From Zobellia russellii (GTDB taxonomy: Bacteria; Bacteroidota; Bacteroidia; Flavobacteriales; Flavobacteriaceae): a stretch of DNA of 64,000 nt. Positions 61,681-64,000 of the stretch are shown piece by piece (the first letter of the stretch is position 1; the number at the start of each line of letters is the position of its first letter). The stretch spans positions 62,001 to 126,000 of the forward strand of contig NZ_JACSOI010000010.1 in the NCBI RefSeq assembly GCF_018728565.1. Reading direction: 5' to 3'. Both the position numbers and the translations under genes were made by a program. The notes beneath the pieces are model-generated. The model worked only from the letters and a program-made list of their open reading frames with translations, ran no database searches and was not told the origin of the DNA.

Positions 61681-62532
61681 ATGAATTTGAATCGAATAGT
61701 TGCCTTATCGGCGTTAGTGGTTGTACTGTACTCTTGTAATAATGATGATGGAGGTGTAACGATTGAACCACCAAGACCGTTAAGTGAAGTTTTAAGTGAA
61801 GATGAAGCGGAGATTCAAGAATATCTTAAAACGCATTATTACAATTATGCCGAGTTTGAAAACCCCGCTGAGGATTTTGATTTTAAAATTGAAATAAAGG
61901 AAATAGGTGAGGGTGATTCTGATAAAACACCTCTTTTGGACCAAGTGGTTCCTATTGAAGTAAACGTACCTTCTACACATTTCTTGATTTCTGGGGAAGA
62001 AACGAATACAAAACACACGTTGTACTATTTGGAAGCTCGGGAGGGTGTTGGTGATGCTTTAAGCGTGGCCGATTCTGCTTTTGTACGCTACAGTGGAAAT
62101 CTTATTGATGGTACTGTCTTTGACGATAATAATGAAAATGATCCAGTATGGTTTGATTTGGCAAGTTTACAAGCGCCGGCAACATCCACTGTTTCAGGTA
62201 CTCCTGCTAGGGGTTTTTCTGAGGGAGCTGCACTTTTAAAAGGAGGAGCACCTGCGGAGATTAATGAAGATGGTACGTATTCTGTAAACGGATATGGTGT
62301 TGGAATGATAATTTTTCCATCTGGTTTGGGTTATTTCAATATAGCAAGAGGTAGTATACCTGACTACAGCCCATTAATTTTTAAGATGGATATGTTTGCG
62401 GTAAATCAGTCAGACCATGATGGTGATGGTATTCCGTCTATTGAAGAGGACACGAACAAAGACGGTTACTTGTTCAACGATGATGCCGATGGAGATGGTA
62501 TTCCTGATTATCTAGATGCCGATACAAACTAA
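61681..62532 (+). CDS. FKBP-type peptidyl-prolyl isomerase lipoprotein with Asp-rich calcium-type tail
   Basis: A 283-residue lipoprotein (start ATG 61681; lipobox LYSC at Cys17-18 region). Central FKBP domain (about 118-245; DSAFVRYSGNLIDGTVFDDN, then VNGYGVGMIIFPSGLGYFN). The C-terminus carries thrombospondin-type-3-like Asp repeats (DHDGDGIPS, DTNKDGY, DADGDGIPDYLDADT), likely to bind calcium. Probably an outer-envelope folding helper, like other flavobacterial FKBP lipoproteins. The upstream in-frame TTG is not needed. Confidence 0.88.
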   Translation: MNLNRIVALSALVVVLYSCNNDDGGVTIEPPRPLSEVLSEDEAEIQEYLKTHYYNYAEFENPAEDFDFKIEIKEIGEGDSDKTPLLDQVVPIEVNVPSTHFLISGEETNTKHTLYYLEAREGVGDALSVADSAFVRYSGNLIDGTVFDDNNENDPVWFDLASLQAPATSTVSGTPARGFSEGAALLKGGAPAEINEDGTYSVNGYGVGMIIFPSGLGYFNIARGSIPDYSPLIFKMDMFAVNQSDHDGDGIPSIEEDTNKDGYLFNDDADGDGIPDYLDADTN

Positions 62533-62560
62533 GAAGTAGAATTATTTACTACCTATAAAT

Positions 62561-62600
62561 AAAAAGAAATCCCGAAACATATGTTTCGGGATTTCTTTTT
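62561..62600. terminator. Perfect 40-bp palindrome, bidirectional terminator
   Basis: A 20-bp arm (AAAAAGAAATCCCGAAACAT) is followed directly by its exact reverse complement. It ends in T-runs on both strands and sits between the convergent FKBP and beta-barrel genes. Confidence 0.93.
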
Positions 62601-62615
62601 ATAATAACAGTTTCC

Positions 62616-63209
62616 TTATAACGTCAAAGATAAACTAACGATCAACTGGTCTGGGCGCGCATCTACACGACTAGGGCCTAAGTTGGTAATGTTCGTATTG
62701 ATAAAGGTAGCCTCGTTGCTGTTAAAACCTCTTTCGTACCTAATATCAATTCCCAGCTTTCCTAAATCTACACCGGCGCCTATATTGGCTCCTACGCTAA
62801 AATCATTTTCAATATCATCTATTGAGATACCATCAAACTCGGTATCAAGAATATACTGAAACGAAGGACCTGCAAATACGTGCAGCGGACCTATAATTTT
62901 TACACCTACCAGTAAGGGCATGTCTAACTTACTTATGTCAAACTTATCACCGCTATAATCAGACTTGGTTTTGGTGTACATTAACTCAGGTCTAAAATAG
63001 ATGCGGTTAACGCCTATTTTAGTGAAAAGACCTAAGTGGTAACCCATGTTTCGGTCTGGATCTCTGGCCGCATCACCAATAGATTCAAAATAATCTCCGT
63101 TGGCGCTATAGTTAAGACCGGCCTTAACGCCAATTTCAACTAAATCTTTTTGTGAAAATGCAGCAATGCTTATCAAAGCAAAAACTGCCGTAAGGAGTGT
63201 TTTTCTCAT
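62616..63209 (-). CDS. Small outer-membrane beta-barrel protein (PorT-like fold)
   Basis: A 197-residue protein with a signal peptide (ends AFSQ), GVKAGLNYSANGDY at the start and eight or so alternating beta strands to the C-terminal LIVSLSLTL. This is the outer-membrane beta-barrel/PorT-like family frequent in Bacteroidota. No function can be assigned; it lies 47 bp downstream of the transketolase gene on the same strand. Confidence 0.8.
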   Translation of the reverse strand: MRKTLLTAVFALISIAAFSQKDLVEIGVKAGLNYSANGDYFESIGDAARDPDRNMGYHLGLFTKIGVNRIYFRPELMYTKTKSDYSGDKFDISKLDMPLLVGVKIIGPLHVFAGPSFQYILDTEFDGISIDDIENDFSVGANIGAGVDLGKLGIDIRYERGFNSNEATFINTNITNLGPSRVDARPDQLIVSLSLTL

Positions 63210-63256
63210 ATGTTCTCGTTTTTAATACCACAACAGTATCAAAAACGATACCATTG

Positions 63257-64000
63257 TTATTTCCTTTTCAATACCTTTAAAACGGCCTTTTCAATAGCTT
63301 TATTGTTTAAACCGTACTTCTCCATAAGCTGTTCAGGAGTACCACTTTCACCAAAAGTATCTTGGGTTGCAACAAACTCTTGAGGCGTAGGATTATGAAT
63401 ACTAAGGGTTCTAGCAACACTCTCTCCAAGTCCGCCTAAGAAATTGTGCTCTTCAGCAGATACAACACAACCTGTTTTTTTAACGGATTTTAACAGAGCT
63501 TCCTCATCAAAAGGCTTAATCGTATGGAAATTGATAACCTCTGCAGAAATACCTTGCTCTTCCAATTTCTCAGCAGCGATCAGCGCTTCCCAAACTAAAT
63601 GTCCTGTAGCAACGATGGTAACATCCGTACCTTCGCTAAGCATAAGTGCTTTTCCAATTTCGAACTTTTGGTCAACCGGAGTAAAGTTGGCCACTTTAGG
63701 TCTACCAAAACGTAGGTAAACAGGTCCTTCATGCTCGGCAATGGCCAAGGTAGCTGCTTTTGTTTGGTTGTAATCACATGGGTTGATAACGGTCATGCCA
63801 GGAAGCATTTTCATCATACCTATGTCTTCTAGAATCTGGTGGGTAGCACCATCTTCTCCAAGGGTTACACCGGCATGGGAAGCACATATTTTTACGTTCT
63901 TACCAGAATAGGCAATAGACTGGCGAATTTGGTCATAAACCCTTCCTGTAGCAAAGTTGGCAAATGTACTTGCAAAAGGAATTTTACCACCAATGGTAAG
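63257..64000 (-). CDS. Transketolase C-terminal subunit, 5' end outside window
   Basis: 248 codons are visible; the frame stays open to the window edge, so the start lies beyond base 64000. The fragment covers most of the pyrimidine-binding domain (GGKIPFASTFANFATGRVYDQIRQ, SHAGVTLGEDGATHQILED) and the C-terminal domain (DVTIVATGHLVWEALIAA, SAEEHNFLGGLG). Such half-size transketolases pair with a separate thiamine-diphosphate N-terminal subunit usually encoded just upstream. The ATG at 63817 is internal, not the start. Confidence 0.95.
   Translation of the reverse strand, partial: LTIGGKIPFASTFANFATGRVYDQIRQSIAYSGKNVKICASHAGVTLGEDGATHQILEDIGMMKMLPGMTVINPCDYNQTKAATLAIAEHEGPVYLRFGRPKVANFTPVDQKFEIGKALMLSEGTDVTIVATGHLVWEALIAAEKLEEQGISAEVINFHTIKPFDEEALLKSVKKTGCVVSAEEHNFLGGLGESVARTLSIHNPTPQEFVATQDTFGESGTPEQLMEKYGLNNKAIEKAVLKVLKRK

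Noticed and set aside
1-64000. CRISPR arrays, insertion sequences, prophage genes or rRNA
   Set aside because: No spaced identical repeats, transposase or phage genes or rRNA signatures were seen anywhere in the window.

Overview
The window looks like chromosomal DNA of a marine member of the Flavobacteriaceae (Bacteroidota), roughly of the Zobellia/Maribacter type. The evidence is low GC, TonB-dependent receptors, HmuY- and carboxypeptidase-regulatory-domain proteins, a carotenoid operon, LytTR signalling, many SPII lipoproteins, Bacteroidota-type -7 promoter elements (TAnnTTTG) and little use of Shine-Dalgarno sites. Genus is an inference only. No insertion sequence, prophage or CRISPR array was seen.

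Region 1 (1-17.7 kb) is mostly housekeeping. It holds a RecQ helicase cut by the window edge, an LD-carboxypeptidase, an outer-surface regulatory-domain protein, RluF, a DUF3999/DUF2339 membrane pair, a beta-lactamase-fold lipoprotein, a SurA-type periplasmic chaperone pair followed by a MoxR ATPase, aconitase, and two coupled thioredoxin-fold proteins of which the first has lost its CxxC. Region 2 (17.7-23.4 kb) is a carotenoid operon (crtI-crtB-crtZ) led by a MerR-family regulator with CarH-like cobalamin signatures, then tRNA-Leu and an orphan asparagine-synthetase-like protein.

Region 3 (23.6-30.2 kb) is the most striking block. One tight operon encodes a lone receiver, an H-NOX haem sensor, a PAS histidine kinase, a FIST-domain protein (the NosP family, a second class of NO sensor), a second histidine kinase, an Hpt protein and a LytTR response regulator. 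A 39-residue membrane peptide follows. Region 4 (30.4-43.2 kb) looks like an exopolysaccharide assembly and export locus: a TPR/beta-barrel exporter, a STAS protein, a membrane-anchored clan-A glycosidase, a lipoprotein, a 1028-residue GT-C-like membrane protein, a flippase, a GT4 glycosyltransferase and an unusual receiver-GT2 fusion. Repeats with a 21-bp period, typical of LytTR binding sites, lie upstream of the Region 3 operon, the small peptide and the Region 4 flippase operon. The working model (inference) is that nitric oxide acts through two sensors, two kinases, one Hpt and one LytTR regulator on exopolysaccharide production, with a second phospho-input directly on a glycosyltransferase.

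Region 5 (43.3-64 kb) is mixed. A TetR regulon has near-identical palindromic operators in front of tetR and an AhpD-like gene, with EthD and FrnE-like genes nearby. Then come a DUF5060 glycosidase, an MscS channel and a tandem UspA. A divergent haem-uptake locus (TonB receptor/HmuY against DUF6607/DUF2271) shares a Fur-like site. A cysteine-rich small protein, a gene-poor 0.9-kb stretch, a second TonB-type receptor, two tRNA-Lys genes, shikimate kinase, a phosphoribosyltransferase, an Hsp15-like S4 protein, an FKBP lipoprotein, a small beta-barrel protein and the C-terminal half of transketolase complete the window.
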